A stretch of DNA of 64,000 nt from an uncultured Limosilactobacillus sp. (GCF_934202705.1 NZ_CAKPYE010000011.1:1-64000); one strand, 5' to 3'. Counted from the first letter of the stretch, positions 39,960-49,459 are shown. The notes: generated by a model not told the origin, from the letters alone. A program made the numbers and translations.

Positions 39960-42900
39960 ATGACAGTTACGCCATTGGACGTCACAAGTACATATACCTT
40001 GCTACAAAGTACAATCACACCACGGAATTTAGTTAAGATGGCCCGCGAACGGGGGTACTCTGCAATTGCGCTTACCGACAAAAATGTGCTATATGGAGCA
40101 GTCGATTTTTATAATGCTGCCAACCAAGAAAATATTCGACCCATCATTGGTTTAAAACTTCAGCTCACTTTTGATGAACTCGATGATCGTGAAATCGTGG
40201 TTACTTTGTTAGCAAAAAATCAGCAAGGATATGCGGAGCTGATGCAGCTATCGACGCGACGGATGAATGCTAAATCAAATCTTAACGTTAGTGATTTAAG
40301 TGGCAAGATTACCAATTGTGCGGTGATTGTCAAACCCACGATGGCAATTCTAACTGCACAACGCGATCCGGTCATTCAAAAACTTTTAGCCAAGTTTGCT
40401 CAGCAACCGGTCGAAGCTTTTTTAGGAATCAACCTATCCTTGAATCCAGTTGAACAACAAGTAATGAAGGACCTGAGCGATAAGTTCGACCTAAAACTTA
40501 TTGCAGATGAAACAATCGATTATCTTGACCGTAATCAATATTTTCCCACTCAGGTGCTAAAAGCAATTCGTGACGGGCGGCAAATTGAATCACCGCTCAC
40601 GGCAGCCCACACAACAGGGAATCATTACTTAAAGGATGCGGTTGAACTTACGGCAGCTTATCAGCGGGCAGGATTGACAGATGCGGTCAAAAATAATGAG
40701 CAACTAGTTCAAGACAGTTCTTTTAAAATTCATTTTCAACAACCGGTGTTGCCTGCCTTTCCAGTTCCAAGTAATTTAACTACTGAAAATTATTTACGGC
40801 AACTTTGTATTGCCGGTTTAAAGAAACGACGGTTAGCACCAAATACTACGTTACACGAATACCGTGAACGACTTGATCATGAGTTGGCTGTTATTCACCG
40901 GATGGGTTTTGATAATTATTTTTTGATCGTTTGGGACATTATGGCATTTGCTCACCGTACACAAATAACAACTGGACCGGGACGGGGGTCAGCTGCTGGG
41001 TCTTTGGTTGCCTATGCTTTAGCGATTACGGATGTTGATCCTTTGGAATATGGTCTCCTCTTTGAACGGTTTTTAAATCCGGAACGCGCACAAATGCCAG
41101 ATATTGATCTAGATATTCCGGATAACCGGCGACAGGAAGTACTAGCATATGTCCATCATCGCTATGGTCATGAACGAGTTGCTCAAATTATCACGTTCGG
41201 TACGCTAGCCGCTCGTCAGGTAGTTCGTGATGTTGGCCGTGTCTTTGGAGCCCCCAAGTATCAAGTTGAACAGATTATTGATACGCTAAGAGTGCTGGAT
41301 CGTAACCGTTCCATTAAATTAGTGGAGGCAGTTCAGCAATCGCGACCGTTACGCAATTTAATGGCTGATAATTCAATAAGTAAATTGATAATGGATGTTG
41401 CTCAGAAATTAGAAGGGTTACCACGACACTATTCGACCCATGCTGCAGGGGTGGTGTTATCTGCCACTCCGTTAGATAAGATTGTTCCTTTACAGCCTGG
41501 TAATGACGAAGCTGGTATGATGATGACTCAGTTTCCAAAGGAAATTGTGGAAACAATTGGTTTGTTAAAGATGGATTTTTTGGGACTTAGAAACCTATCA
41601 ATTATGGATCGGGCATTATCCTTAATTCATCAATCACAATCAAACTTTGACATTACAAAGGTACCGTTAAATGACCCACAGACGATTAATTTATTTAAAA
41701 AAGGTTTGACCGACGGGATTTTTCAATTTGAATCGTCCGGAATTCGTCAAACGCTTCGGCAATTATCCCCAGATTGCTTTGAAGACATCGTAGCAGTAAA
41801 TGCTCTTTATCGTCCTGGTCCAATTCAGAATATTCCACATTTTATTGCTCGAAAGCATGGACAAGAGGCCGTTCAACTGCCGGATCCAAGCTTACAGCGA
41901 ATTTTAGGCCCAACTTACGGGATTCTTGTTTACCAAGAACAAGTTATGCAGGTTGCATCACAAATGGCAGGTTTTTCGCTTGGTCAAGCGGATTTGTTAC
42001 GTCGCGCAATGAGTAAGAAGAAGCAGCAAACTATGGAAAGTATGCGTAGCCGTTTCATTTCTGGAGCAGTTCGCAATGGCTATTCTCAACAAATTGCAAA
42101 ACAAGTTTTCAATTATATTGATCAATTTGCTAATTATGGCTTTAACCGGTCACATGCAGTTGCATATTCAAAAATGGCCTTTGAAATGGCTTATTTAAAA
42201 TGTCATTATTCAGTAGAGTTCTTTACAGCTTTATTAGCAATTGAACCAAATATGGATAAGCTTCGCCACCATTATGTGGACGCCAAACGCTTTGGCGTCA
42301 AGGTTTCAGGACCTGATATTAATCAAAGTGATGGGGAGTATTCATTGCAAAATCATCACATTTTGATGGGTTTTTCAATGATTAAGGGGATGCGGCGCGA
42401 TTTTGTACAGGCCATTATTCTTGAACGAAAAAAGGGACGATATACGAGTTTGCCAGACTTTGTTCAAAGACTGGGAGAGAAATGGCAAAAGCAGTCATTA
42501 ATCGAGCCACTGATTTATGTTGGAGCGTTTGATCACCTTGGATATAATCGTGCGGAGATGATTGATGGTTTAGCAGGATTGTTTGCAGGGAACGAATTTA
42601 ACTTCCAAAGCGCTGATTTACAGCCGATCATGAAGCGTCGTCAAGAATATCCGCTAACATATCGTTTGCAAAAAGAGCATGAGTACCTTGGTATTTATCT
42701 GTCGGGTCATCCGGTTATTCAGTATCAAGCTGTTCGGCAACAACAGCATACGCAATTAGTAGCTGACTTGCGACCAAGTAAGTCAGTAAAGCTAATAGTA
42801 ATGATTAACCAAATTAGACAAATTAATACCAAAAGAACTCATCAGCCGATGGCATTTGTAACTGCTTCTGATGAAACTGGGAGTGTGGATGTTACGATTT

Positions 42901-43295
42901 TTCCACGACAATATCAACGATTTGTAAACCAGTTACAATTATCCGCAATTGTCATGATCGAAGGATCAGTTGAGAATCGTAATGATCAGTTACAAGTAAT
43001 CGCCAATCAGATTGTTCCCGTGGTGAATTTAACAATGCATCAGCAAAATAGTAATCAACAACGGTGGGTAATTCGAATTGTCCCAGGACAGTCCGCTGAG
43101 CAATTGATTCAGCAAATGGGAGAGCAAACTAAAGACCTTCGGGGGACAATACCGGTGGTGATTTATGATGTGCAATCCCAAAAAGCAACATTACTTCCTA
43201 GGCAGCAATGGCTCAGTCAACAAGATCAAGTTCGTGATACTTTGAACAATATTTTTGGCAGTAGTAATGTTGTTTTGCAAACATCCAAGAAGTAA
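39960..43295 (+). CDS. dnaE: DNA polymerase III alpha subunit DnaE
   Basis: Firmicutes DnaE, which extends RNA primers before hand-over to PolC and takes part in error-prone synthesis. The polymerase core GPGRGSAAGSL and PDIDLDIPDNRR (catalytic aspartates) is intact; the OB fold near the C-terminus reads SVDVTIFPRQYQ. The N-terminal PHP domain starts LDVTSTYTLLQSTI, lacking the usual HxH metal residues, so no proofreading is expected. 1111 aa. GAGGTG precedes the ATG. Confidence 0.96.
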   Translation: MTVTPLDVTSTYTLLQSTITPRNLVKMARERGYSAIALTDKNVLYGAVDFYNAANQENIRPIIGLKLQLTFDELDDREIVVTLLAKNQQGYAELMQLSTRRMNAKSNLNVSDLSGKITNCAVIVKPTMAILTAQRDPVIQKLLAKFAQQPVEAFLGINLSLNPVEQQVMKDLSDKFDLKLIADETIDYLDRNQYFPTQVLKAIRDGRQIESPLTAAHTTGNHYLKDAVELTAAYQRAGLTDAVKNNEQLVQDSSFKIHFQQPVLPAFPVPSNLTTENYLRQLCIAGLKKRRLAPNTTLHEYRERLDHELAVIHRMGFDNYFLIVWDIMAFAHRTQITTGPGRGSAAGSLVAYALAITDVDPLEYGLLFERFLNPERAQMPDIDLDIPDNRRQEVLAYVHHRYGHERVAQIITFGTLAARQVVRDVGRVFGAPKYQVEQIIDTLRVLDRNRSIKLVEAVQQSRPLRNLMADNSISKLIMDVAQKLEGLPRHYSTHAAGVVLSATPLDKIVPLQPGNDEAGMMMTQFPKEIVETIGLLKMDFLGLRNLSIMDRALSLIHQSQSNFDITKVPLNDPQTINLFKKGLTDGIFQFESSGIRQTLRQLSPDCFEDIVAVNALYRPGPIQNIPHFIARKHGQEAVQLPDPSLQRILGPTYGILVYQEQVMQVASQMAGFSLGQADLLRRAMSKKKQQTMESMRSRFISGAVRNGYSQQIAKQVFNYIDQFANYGFNRSHAVAYSKMAFEMAYLKCHYSVEFFTALLAIEPNMDKLRHHYVDAKRFGVKVSGPDINQSDGEYSLQNHHILMGFSMIKGMRRDFVQAIILERKKGRYTSLPDFVQRLGEKWQKQSLIEPLIYVGAFDHLGYNRAEMIDGLAGLFAGNEFNFQSADLQPIMKRRQEYPLTYRLQKEHEYLGIYLSGHPVIQYQAVRQQQHTQLVADLRPSKSVKLIVMINQIRQINTKRTHQPMAFVTASDETGSVDVTIFPRQYQRFVNQLQLSAIVMIEGSVENRNDQLQVIANQIVPVVNLTMHQQNSNQQRWVIRIVPGQSAEQLIQQMGEQTKDLRGTIPVVIYDVQSQKATLLPRQQWLSQQDQVRDTLNNIFGSSNVVLQTSKK

Positions 43296-43312
43296 GCGCT
43301 ATTATAAAAGTA

Positions 43313-43342
43313 TTGAAAAAATGATGATTTTCACGATAAAAT
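43313..43342 (+). promoter_or_regulatory. Predicted pyk promoter
   Basis: -35 TTGAAA (43313-43318), 18-base spacer, -10 TAAAAT (43337-43342). It gives a 5' leader of about 105 bases before pyk. Confidence 0.45.
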
Positions 43343-43383
43343 TAATCGAAATTTACAGACACTAAAATTAAAACGTGTTATTA

Positions 43384-43446
43384 TTGCACTGTACTACTAA
43401 GCTGCTCAGTCAGGTGTGATTGGGGTAGTATTGCAAAAGGAGAGAA
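43384..43446 (+). promoter_or_regulatory. Long hairpin in the pyk leader
   Basis: TTGCA (43384-43388) with TGCAA (43442-43446) and TACTAC (43392-43397... i.e. 43392-43397) with GTAGTA (43435-43440), plus an inner CTG/CAG at 43402-43413. It ends two bases before the AAGGAG ribosome site, so it could influence translation. Confidence 0.35.
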
Positions 43447-43453
43447 TTCTGTT

Positions 43454-44875
43454 ATGAAGAAAACCAAGATTGTTAGTACCTTGGGTCCGGCAAGTACGGA
43501 CGTAGATACGATTGTTAAGTTAATCAATGCGGGAGCAAATATTTTCCGTTTTAACTTTTCACATGGTGATCATCCTGAACACCTTGGTCGTTTAAACAAC
43601 GTTCACAAGGCTGAAGAAATCACTGGTAAAAAAGTTGGGATCATGCTTGATACCAAGGGTGCTGAAATTCGGACTACTGTTCAAAAGGATGGCAAGATCG
43701 AATACAACATTGGTGATGAAGTACGAATTTCAATGGATGATAGTATTGAAGGTACTCACGATAAGATCGCGGTTACTTACGAAGGTCTTTATGATGATGT
43801 TCACGAAGGCGGCCATGTTCTGTTCGATGACGGTTTGATTGACATGGTTGTTGAAAAGAAAGATGAAGCTAATAAAGAATTAGTATGTAAGGTTCTTAAC
43901 CACGGTGTTCTTGGCTCCCGGAAGGGTGTAAATGCTCCTGGTGTTTCCATTAACTTACCAGGAATTACTGAAAAGGACTCTAGCGACATTCGTTTTGGCT
44001 TGGAAAATGGTATCAACTATATTTCTGCTTCCTTTGTTCGGAAGGCTCAAGATGTTTTAGATATTCGTGAGCTCCTCAAGGAAAAGGATATGGAAGATGT
44101 TCAAATCTTCCCTAAGATTGAATCTCAAGAAGGAATTGACAACTTTGAAGAAATTATTGAAGTTGCTGATGGGTTGATGGTTCCTCGTGGTGACATGGGG
44201 GTTGAAATCCCTGCTGAAAATGTTCCATTGGTTCAAAAGCGGATGATTCGTCGTTGCAACGTTTTAGGGAAGCCAGTTATTACTGCTACTCAAATGCTTG
44301 ACTCAATGCAAGAAAACCCACGGCCAACCCGTGCCGAAGTTTCAGATGTTGCTAACGCAGTCTTTGATGGTACTGATGCAACGATGCTTTCTGGTGAAAG
44401 TGCTAATGGTGATTACCCAGTTGAATCTGTTGCAACGATGGCTAGAATTGATGTTAAGGCTGAAAATAACCTTGATCAATTTGGGACAGAAACCTTTAAT
44501 TTCGATAAGTCTGATGTAACTGAAACGATTGGTTCTGCGGTTTCCAATGCTGCACGTGATCTTGGTATTAAGACGATTGTTGCTGCTACTGCTTCAGGTT
44601 ACACTGCACGAATGATTTCTAAGTACCGGCCAAATGCTGATATCGTAGCTTTAACATTTGACGAACGAGTTCAAAAGGGCTTAATGATCAACTGGGGGGT
44701 TCAACCATACGTAGTTGAAAAGCCTGCAAATACCGATGAAATGTTCAAGCTTGCTAATGATGAAGTAAAGAAGTTAGGATTCGCAAATGAAGGTGACCAA
44801 ATTATCGTAATTGCTGGATTACCAGTTGGTAAGAAGGGAACTACGAACATGATGCGGATTCAAACCGTTAAGTAA
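43454..44875 (+). CDS. pyk: Pyruvate kinase
   Basis: Makes pyruvate and ATP from phosphoenolpyruvate and ADP. RFNFSHGDH near the N-terminus, the catalytic-lysine region FPKIESQEG and the signature ATQMLDSMQENPRPTRAEV are present. 473 aa, without the C-terminal PEP-utiliser-like extension found in Bacillus. It follows dnaE directly; the pfkA gene usual at this point in homofermenters is missing. Confidence 0.96.
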   Translation: MKKTKIVSTLGPASTDVDTIVKLINAGANIFRFNFSHGDHPEHLGRLNNVHKAEEITGKKVGIMLDTKGAEIRTTVQKDGKIEYNIGDEVRISMDDSIEGTHDKIAVTYEGLYDDVHEGGHVLFDDGLIDMVVEKKDEANKELVCKVLNHGVLGSRKGVNAPGVSINLPGITEKDSSDIRFGLENGINYISASFVRKAQDVLDIRELLKEKDMEDVQIFPKIESQEGIDNFEEIIEVADGLMVPRGDMGVEIPAENVPLVQKRMIRRCNVLGKPVITATQMLDSMQENPRPTRAEVSDVANAVFDGTDATMLSGESANGDYPVESVATMARIDVKAENNLDQFGTETFNFDKSDVTETIGSAVSNAARDLGIKTIVAATASGYTARMISKYRPNADIVALTFDERVQKGLMINWGVQPYVVEKPANTDEMFKLANDEVKKLGFANEGDQIIVIAGLPVGKKGTTNMMRIQTVK

Positions 44876-44890
44876 TTTAAACTAAATCAC

Positions 44891-44933
44891 AAAAGGGTTA
44901 AGAAGGATTAATGATCTTTCTTGACCTTTTTTG
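44891..44933 (+). terminator. Terminator after pyk
   Basis: AAAAGG...AAGAAGGAT pairs, with one bulge, with ATCTTTCTTGACCTTTT and is followed by T. Confidence 0.8.
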
Positions 44934-45009
44934 TTACCCTTTTACTTTACATAAAATCCATGTAAAATAGAATAGTTATGAAATTATGCAATTAAGCGAG
45001 GAGCAAAAA

Positions 45010-45897
45010 ATGAACCAAGACCTGGGGAAAGTTGTTAGTGCGGTGATGATTGATGAAAATGAAGAATACTATTTTGTTCAACCTGCCCGCAATGGACAAA
45101 CGTACCGTTTATTAAAGGAGGAGTCACCACAAGTTTTGCATATTGGCGGTTCAGTGCAAGGATTTGTCTATGAAAACGAAGATCATCAATTACAGATGAC
45201 TTGTCAGCATATTCCAACCGTTCAAGTTGATCATTACGACTTTGGTGAGGTAGTTAGTGTTCGCCGGGATTTAGGAGTTTTTGTCGACATTGGCTTACCA
45301 AATAAAGACATAGTAGTTTCGCTAGATGATTTACCCACGTTGAAAAACTTATGGCCTCAAAAGGGTGATCGGTTATTAATTTCTTTACGTGTGGATGATC
45401 ATGACCGGATCTGGGGACAACTAGCTGATGAGCAAATTTTTCAAACGATGGCCATTAAGCCCTCTAAAAAGATGATGAATTGGAATGTCAATGTGACAGT
45501 CTACCGCCTTAAATTATCGGGAACTTTAGTTCTAACTGATAGCTTTCAATTAGGGTTTATTCATCCTTCCGAACGTGATCGGGAGCCACGACTTGGTGAG
45601 CGGGTTCATGCCCGTGTGATCGGACTTTCCAGTCACGGCAGTTTGAATTTATCATTAAAACCACGTGCTTTTGAAGCGATTGATGACGATGCAGCGCAAA
45701 TTTATGAACTCTTAAAACACGCACCTAATAAACAGCTTCCGTATACTGATAAGAGTTCTCCCGCAACGATTAAAGAAGTTTTTGGTATGAGTAAGGGACA
45801 ATTTAAACGGGCAATCGGTCATTTACTGCGTGAGCGGTTAGTTAGTCAAGTGAATGGTCAGCTTATTTTACTGAAAGAAGTTCAACCTGATGATTAA
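45010..45897 (+). CDS. cvfB: CvfB-family S1 RNA-binding protein
   Basis: A YitL/CvfB-type protein, linked to RNA binding and virulence-factor expression in staphylococci. Three S1-like beta-barrels (about residues 1-60, 65-130, 140-215) and a C-terminal winged-helix (ATIKEVFGMSKGQFKRAIGHLL) are visible. The ATG at 45010 has GAGGAG six bases before it; the earlier in-frame ATG (44986) has none. 295 aa. It overlaps xerD by eight bases. Confidence 0.9.
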   Translation: MNQDLGKVVSAVMIDENEEYYFVQPARNGQTYRLLKEESPQVLHIGGSVQGFVYENEDHQLQMTCQHIPTVQVDHYDFGEVVSVRRDLGVFVDIGLPNKDIVVSLDDLPTLKNLWPQKGDRLLISLRVDDHDRIWGQLADEQIFQTMAIKPSKKMMNWNVNVTVYRLKLSGTLVLTDSFQLGFIHPSERDREPRLGERVHARVIGLSSHGSLNLSLKPRAFEAIDDDAAQIYELLKHAPNKQLPYTDKSSPATIKEVFGMSKGQFKRAIGHLLRERLVSQVNGQLILLKEVQPDD

Positions 45898-46795
45898 ACG
45901 CCAAATGAAGCAAGATGTGCTAGATTTTAGTCAATTTTTATTAGTTGAACGTGGTCTAAGTAATAATACAATTCAAAGCTATCAAAACGATTTAAAAAAG
46001 GCCGCGGATTATTTTATCAGTCAAAATATCGTTTCTTGGGATGCAGTTGATCGCTACACGGTGTTAAATTTATTGGCGCACCTTACTAATTTAGGGCAAA
46101 GTCGAACGACAATTGGTCGGCAAGTATCCAGTTTACGCCAGTTTTATCAATATTTGCTTCGCCAACATCGGGTAGCAACGGATCCGATGACCTTAGTGAC
46201 AATCCCAAAAGGTCAACGCCACTTACCAGTGGTCCTAACTCAAACTGAAGTTCGTCAAATGCTTGCTATTCCCGATACTAATAAACCAATGGGAATCCGT
46301 GATCGAGCAATTTTAGAAGTAATGTATGCAACAGGAATGCGAGTCAGTGAATTAACTCATCTACGATTAAATGACTTACATTTAGATGTTCACCTTGTTC
46401 AACCGCGCGGAAAGGGCGATAAGGAACGAATCATTCCGATTGGTGAAGTAGCGAAAAGCTGGCTAATGCGATACCTTAGGACCGTTCGAACTCCCCAATT
46501 AGCGGATAAACCAGCATGTGATTATGTTTTTTTAAATGTACGGGCGAAACCGTTAACTCGGCAAGCTATTTGGCAACTAATTAAAAAGACTACTCAGGCA
46601 GCCCAGATTGACAAAGATGTGACACCACATACATTGCGCCATAGTTTTGCGACACATCTGTTGGAGAATGGTGCTGACTTACGGGTGGTTCAGGAATTAT
46701 TAGGGCATAGTGATATTACGACCACACAAATTTATACCCATGTTTCACAAAAACGGTTATTAACTGTTTATAAAAATACTCATCCACGGGCTTAG
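45890..46795 (+). CDS. xerD: Tyrosine recombinase XerD
   Basis: Resolves chromosome dimers at dif with a partner recombinase. An N-terminal SAM-like core-binding domain (about 1-95) precedes the catalytic domain with Arg in ATGMRVSEL, Lys in GKGDKERIIP, HTLRHSFATH, LGHSD and the nucleophile Tyr in QIYTHVS. 301 aa. A dedicated XerC is not seen here. Its position before ribT-scpA is the normal XerD location and rules out a phage integrase. Confidence 0.94.
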   Translation: MIKRQMKQDVLDFSQFLLVERGLSNNTIQSYQNDLKKAADYFISQNIVSWDAVDRYTVLNLLAHLTNLGQSRTTIGRQVSSLRQFYQYLLRQHRVATDPMTLVTIPKGQRHLPVVLTQTEVRQMLAIPDTNKPMGIRDRAILEVMYATGMRVSELTHLRLNDLHLDVHLVQPRGKGDKERIIPIGEVAKSWLMRYLRTVRTPQLADKPACDYVFLNVRAKPLTRQAIWQLIKKTTQAAQIDKDVTPHTLRHSFATHLLENGADLRVVQELLGHSDITTTQIYTHVSQKRLLTVYKNTHPRA

Positions 46796-46808
46796 GAGGC
46801 AGTTTGCA

Positions 46809-47177
46809 GTGTTAGTAAATTATCGACGGGACTATGAAAAGATAGTGATGGGCCTCCTATCTTTCATTCCCGATTTACGTGAATACAATCGATTAGATGA
46901 TGAAATTAATTGGGGAAATGAACATCCACGCCAGATTGTTTTATGGAAAAATACCAACATTGATCAATTTAGCGGGGTAGCAATTATCGAAAATGGCGAT
47001 GATTACATCCTTTTAAGGAGAATGTCATTCACACCGAGTGAGCGATCGGGGCGAAACATGTATTTATTTTTGAAAGCGATAGCGAATGAAGCACCTGAGA
47101 AGCAAATTGTTGGCACTTTGAAAACCCAATCATTAGTCACTAATTGGCGACATAGTAACCAATATTCTGAATCATGA
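46809..47177 (+). CDS. ribT: RibT-family GNAT-like protein
   Basis: Resembles B. subtilis RibT, a predicted N-acetyltransferase-fold protein of uncertain substrate. The N-terminus YRRDYEKIVMGLLSFIPDL is characteristic; a central RRMSFTPSERSGRNMYLFL stretch matches the acetyl-CoA loop region, though the usual Q/RxxGxG/A loop is altered to RSGRNM. 122 aa. The start is GTG at 46809, nine bases after AGGAGG. It lies between xerD and scpA as in other lactobacilli. Confidence 0.8.
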   Translation: MLVNYRRDYEKIVMGLLSFIPDLREYNRLDDEINWGNEHPRQIVLWKNTNIDQFSGVAIIENGDDYILLRRMSFTPSERSGRNMYLFLKAIANEAPEKQIVGTLKTQSLVTNWRHSNQYSES

Positions 47178-47187
47178 GGAGGAACTC

Positions 47188-47988
47188 ATTTATCTAATGG
47201 TCAAACCTGAACTTGCGAATTTACCATATCAACCAACTTTAAAATTAAGTGATTTTGAGGGTCCCTTAGACTTACTTCTTCATCTGATTCGTCAATCGAA
47301 AATGGATATCTATGATATTAGGATTGCTGACATTACGGATCAATATATGAAATATTTAGCCGAAAATGAGCGGTATCGGTTAGAAATTGCGGGAGACTAC
47401 TTTGTGATGGCAGCCACCTTAATGTCAATTAAAAGTCAAATGTTGTTACCATCCCCCCCTCAGGAAGAAGCGGAAGAGACCGAAACAGCGGAGGGCGATC
47501 CCCGAGCCGAATTAGTTGAACAACTTCTTGAATACCAACGTTACAAGCAGGCTGCTAAGAATTTAAAAGGCCGCGAAGAGCAGCGGCAAATGGAGTATAC
47601 ACGTGAAGCAGCCAGTGTTCCGGCTGAGCTGATCCAAGAAAAGGTTGCCCCAGGAGTGACAATTAATCAATTACAATCGGCTTTTGCCAAGATTTTAAAG
47701 CGTTATCGTTTTGAAGAACCAGAGATTAAAAATGTTCGTCCAGAAAGGATTACGGTTGCTCAGCGGATTGCAGCGGTGGTGAAACAAGTTACACAGCCAA
47801 TGCGTTTTGTTGATTTGTTTCAGGATGACGTTAGTCGAGATAATTTAGTGACTACCTTTATGGCCATTCTGGAATTGACGCGGCACGAAGTGGTGCAAAT
47901 TAATCAATCCGTAATGTTTGGGCCTTTAATTGTAATGCCAGGTCCAAGAAATGAGGAATATCGAAATGAACAATCTAGCGAAAATTGA
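47188..47988 (+). CDS. scpA: Segregation and condensation protein A (start AUU 47188 or ATG 47197)
   Basis: Kleisin of the Smc-ScpAB condensin. The N-terminal LSDFEGPLDLLLHLIRQSKMDIYDI binds the Smc neck; the C-terminal winged helix binds the Smc head. The only conventional start is ATG 47197 (263 aa), but AGGAGG ends at 47182, 14 bases away. An in-frame ATT at 47188 lies five bases after GGAGG and would add MYL. I give the longer span with the ATG as the safe alternative. scpB overlaps its end by 23 bases. Confidence 0.93.
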   Translation: MYLMVKPELANLPYQPTLKLSDFEGPLDLLLHLIRQSKMDIYDIRIADITDQYMKYLAENERYRLEIAGDYFVMAATLMSIKSQMLLPSPPQEEAEETETAEGDPRAELVEQLLEYQRYKQAAKNLKGREEQRQMEYTREAASVPAELIQEKVAPGVTINQLQSAFAKILKRYRFEEPEIKNVRPERITVAQRIAAVVKQVTQPMRFVDLFQDDVSRDNLVTTFMAILELTRHEVVQINQSVMFGPLIVMPGPRNEEYRNEQSSEN

Positions 47989-48556
47989 GGGGCTGTTATT
48001 TATCAGTGGTGATGAAGGAATCACTTTATCGGATTTAAGCAGCATCACGGGTTTTATGAAACCGGCAATTATTGGAATGCTGGAAGAACTGCAAAAGCAT
48101 TATCAAAGTAGTGACGATAGCGCATTAACGTTATTGAAAAGCGGGGAAACATTTCGCCTTGCTACCAAAGCATCGTTAGCACCAGTTATGAAGACTTATT
48201 TTGAAAAGCCGCTGACTGCACCACTAACGCAAGCATTGTTGGAAGTCTTGGCAATTATTGCTTACCGTCAGCCAATTACGCGAATTGAAATTGACGAATT
48301 ACGGGGCGTTCAAAGTTCAGGATCAATTCAAAAGTTAATTGCCCGTGGCTTAGTTGAAACACATGGACGATTAAATGTGCCAGGTCGGCCTTTCAAATAT
48401 ATTACTACTGATGCTTTTTTGGACTACTTTGGCTTGCAGTCGATCAAGGATCTCCCGCCGTTGAGCGAGCAAATGTCGTTAGAAGATATGGATAGTGATA
48501 TTTTTCTGCGGGCGTTACAATCACGACAAGCAAAAGCGGAAAAGAAAGGAAAATAA
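47966..48556 (+). CDS. scpB: Segregation and condensation protein B
   Basis: Dimeric winged-helix partner of ScpA in the Smc complex. LAKIEGLLFISGDEGITL at the start and AIIAYRQPITRIEIDELRGV in the second winged helix are family signatures. The ATG at 47966 follows GAGGAATATCGAA; an in-frame ATG at 47951 has no ribosome site. 196 aa. It overlaps scpA, favouring balanced synthesis. Confidence 0.94.
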   Translation: MNNLAKIEGLLFISGDEGITLSDLSSITGFMKPAIIGMLEELQKHYQSSDDSALTLLKSGETFRLATKASLAPVMKTYFEKPLTAPLTQALLEVLAIIAYRQPITRIEIDELRGVQSSGSIQKLIARGLVETHGRLNVPGRPFKYITTDAFLDYFGLQSIKDLPPLSEQMSLEDMDSDIFLRALQSRQAKAEKKGK

Positions 48557-48561
48557 AATTA

Positions 48562-49284
48562 ATGGAACGACTACAAAAAGTAATGGCAGAGGCCGGTGTG
48601 GCATCGCGACGGGCTTCAGAAAGGCTAATTACAGTAGGACATGTGGCGGTGAATGGTCAAGTGGTGACTGAGCTTGGTGTTAAGGTTACTAAAAACGACC
48701 AAGTAACAGTTGATGGGGTCCCAATTAAACGGGAACCTTTAAAGTATTATTTACTTAATAAGCCTCGTGGGGTGGTTTCAACTGCTCATGATGATAAAGG
48801 ACGTCGAACCGTTGTTGATATCTTAAAAGATGATGATGTGGAAGAACGAGTCTATCCAGTTGGTCGATTAGACTACGATACTACCGGTATTTTACTGTTA
48901 ACTAATGATGGTGAGCTTGCCAATCGATTGATGCATCCGCGGTTTGAAGTTGAAAAGACTTACATTGCCAAGGTAAAAGGGGTCCTTAGCAACCACGATT
49001 TACAACAGCTACGACGCGGAGTAATTGTAGATGGTCGTAAAACTCGTGAGGCTAAGAGCAAACTATTAGAAGTAGCCGACAACCACCAGTCATCGCGAGT
49101 TCGATTGACGATCCATGAAGGGCACTATCATCAGGTTAAACGGATGTTAAAAGCGGTCGGTCACCCAGTGATTAAGCTTCACCGGGAGAGTTATGGTCCC
49201 CTCAATTTAGAAGGATTGGCCAGTGGTGGTCAGTGGCGTGAACTCAAGCCGCACGAAGTTAAAGAATTGAAAAAACTTCACTAG
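48562..49284 (+). CDS. rluB: 23S rRNA pseudouridine synthase (RluB type)
   Basis: Converts a uridine of 23S rRNA (U2605 in E. coli) to pseudouridine. An N-terminal S4 domain (about 1-60) and the catalytic GRLDYDTTG with its Asp are clear; a second signature is YHQVKRMLKAVGHPV. 240 aa. Five bases after scpB, standard neighbourhood. Confidence 0.95.
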   Translation: MERLQKVMAEAGVASRRASERLITVGHVAVNGQVVTELGVKVTKNDQVTVDGVPIKREPLKYYLLNKPRGVVSTAHDDKGRRTVVDILKDDDVEERVYPVGRLDYDTTGILLLTNDGELANRLMHPRFEVEKTYIAKVKGVLSNHDLQQLRRGVIVDGRKTREAKSKLLEVADNHQSSRVRLTIHEGHYHQVKRMLKAVGHPVIKLHRESYGPLNLEGLASGGQWRELKPHEVKELKKLH

Positions 49285-49345
49285 GCCTATACGAAAGTAG
49301 TGAGATGGCTTATAATGTGGTTGTGAAAAAGTTAAATTAATGGTT

Positions 49346-49459
49346 TGTCTTCAAGGCAGGGTGTAATTCCCGACCGGCGGTATAGCCCGCAACCCGTGAG
49401 AACGGTGGAATCCAGTGCAATTCTGGATGCCGACAGTAAAGTCTGGTAGATAGAAGATT
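49346..49459 (+). ncRNA. FMN riboswitch (RFN element)
   Basis: The conserved blocks TCTTCAAGGCAGGGTG, ATTCCCGACCGGCGGT, AGCCCGCAACCCG, ATCCAGTGCAATTCTGGATGCCGACAG (in parts) and the closing TAGAAGA are all present in order. It controls the downstream riboflavin transporter gene; FMN should favour termination. Confidence 0.95.

Noticed and set aside
45890..46795. The tyrosine recombinase as a phage or island integrase
   Set aside because: It lies in the conserved xerD-ribT-scpAB neighbourhood, has XerD length, and there are no att repeats or phage genes nearby.
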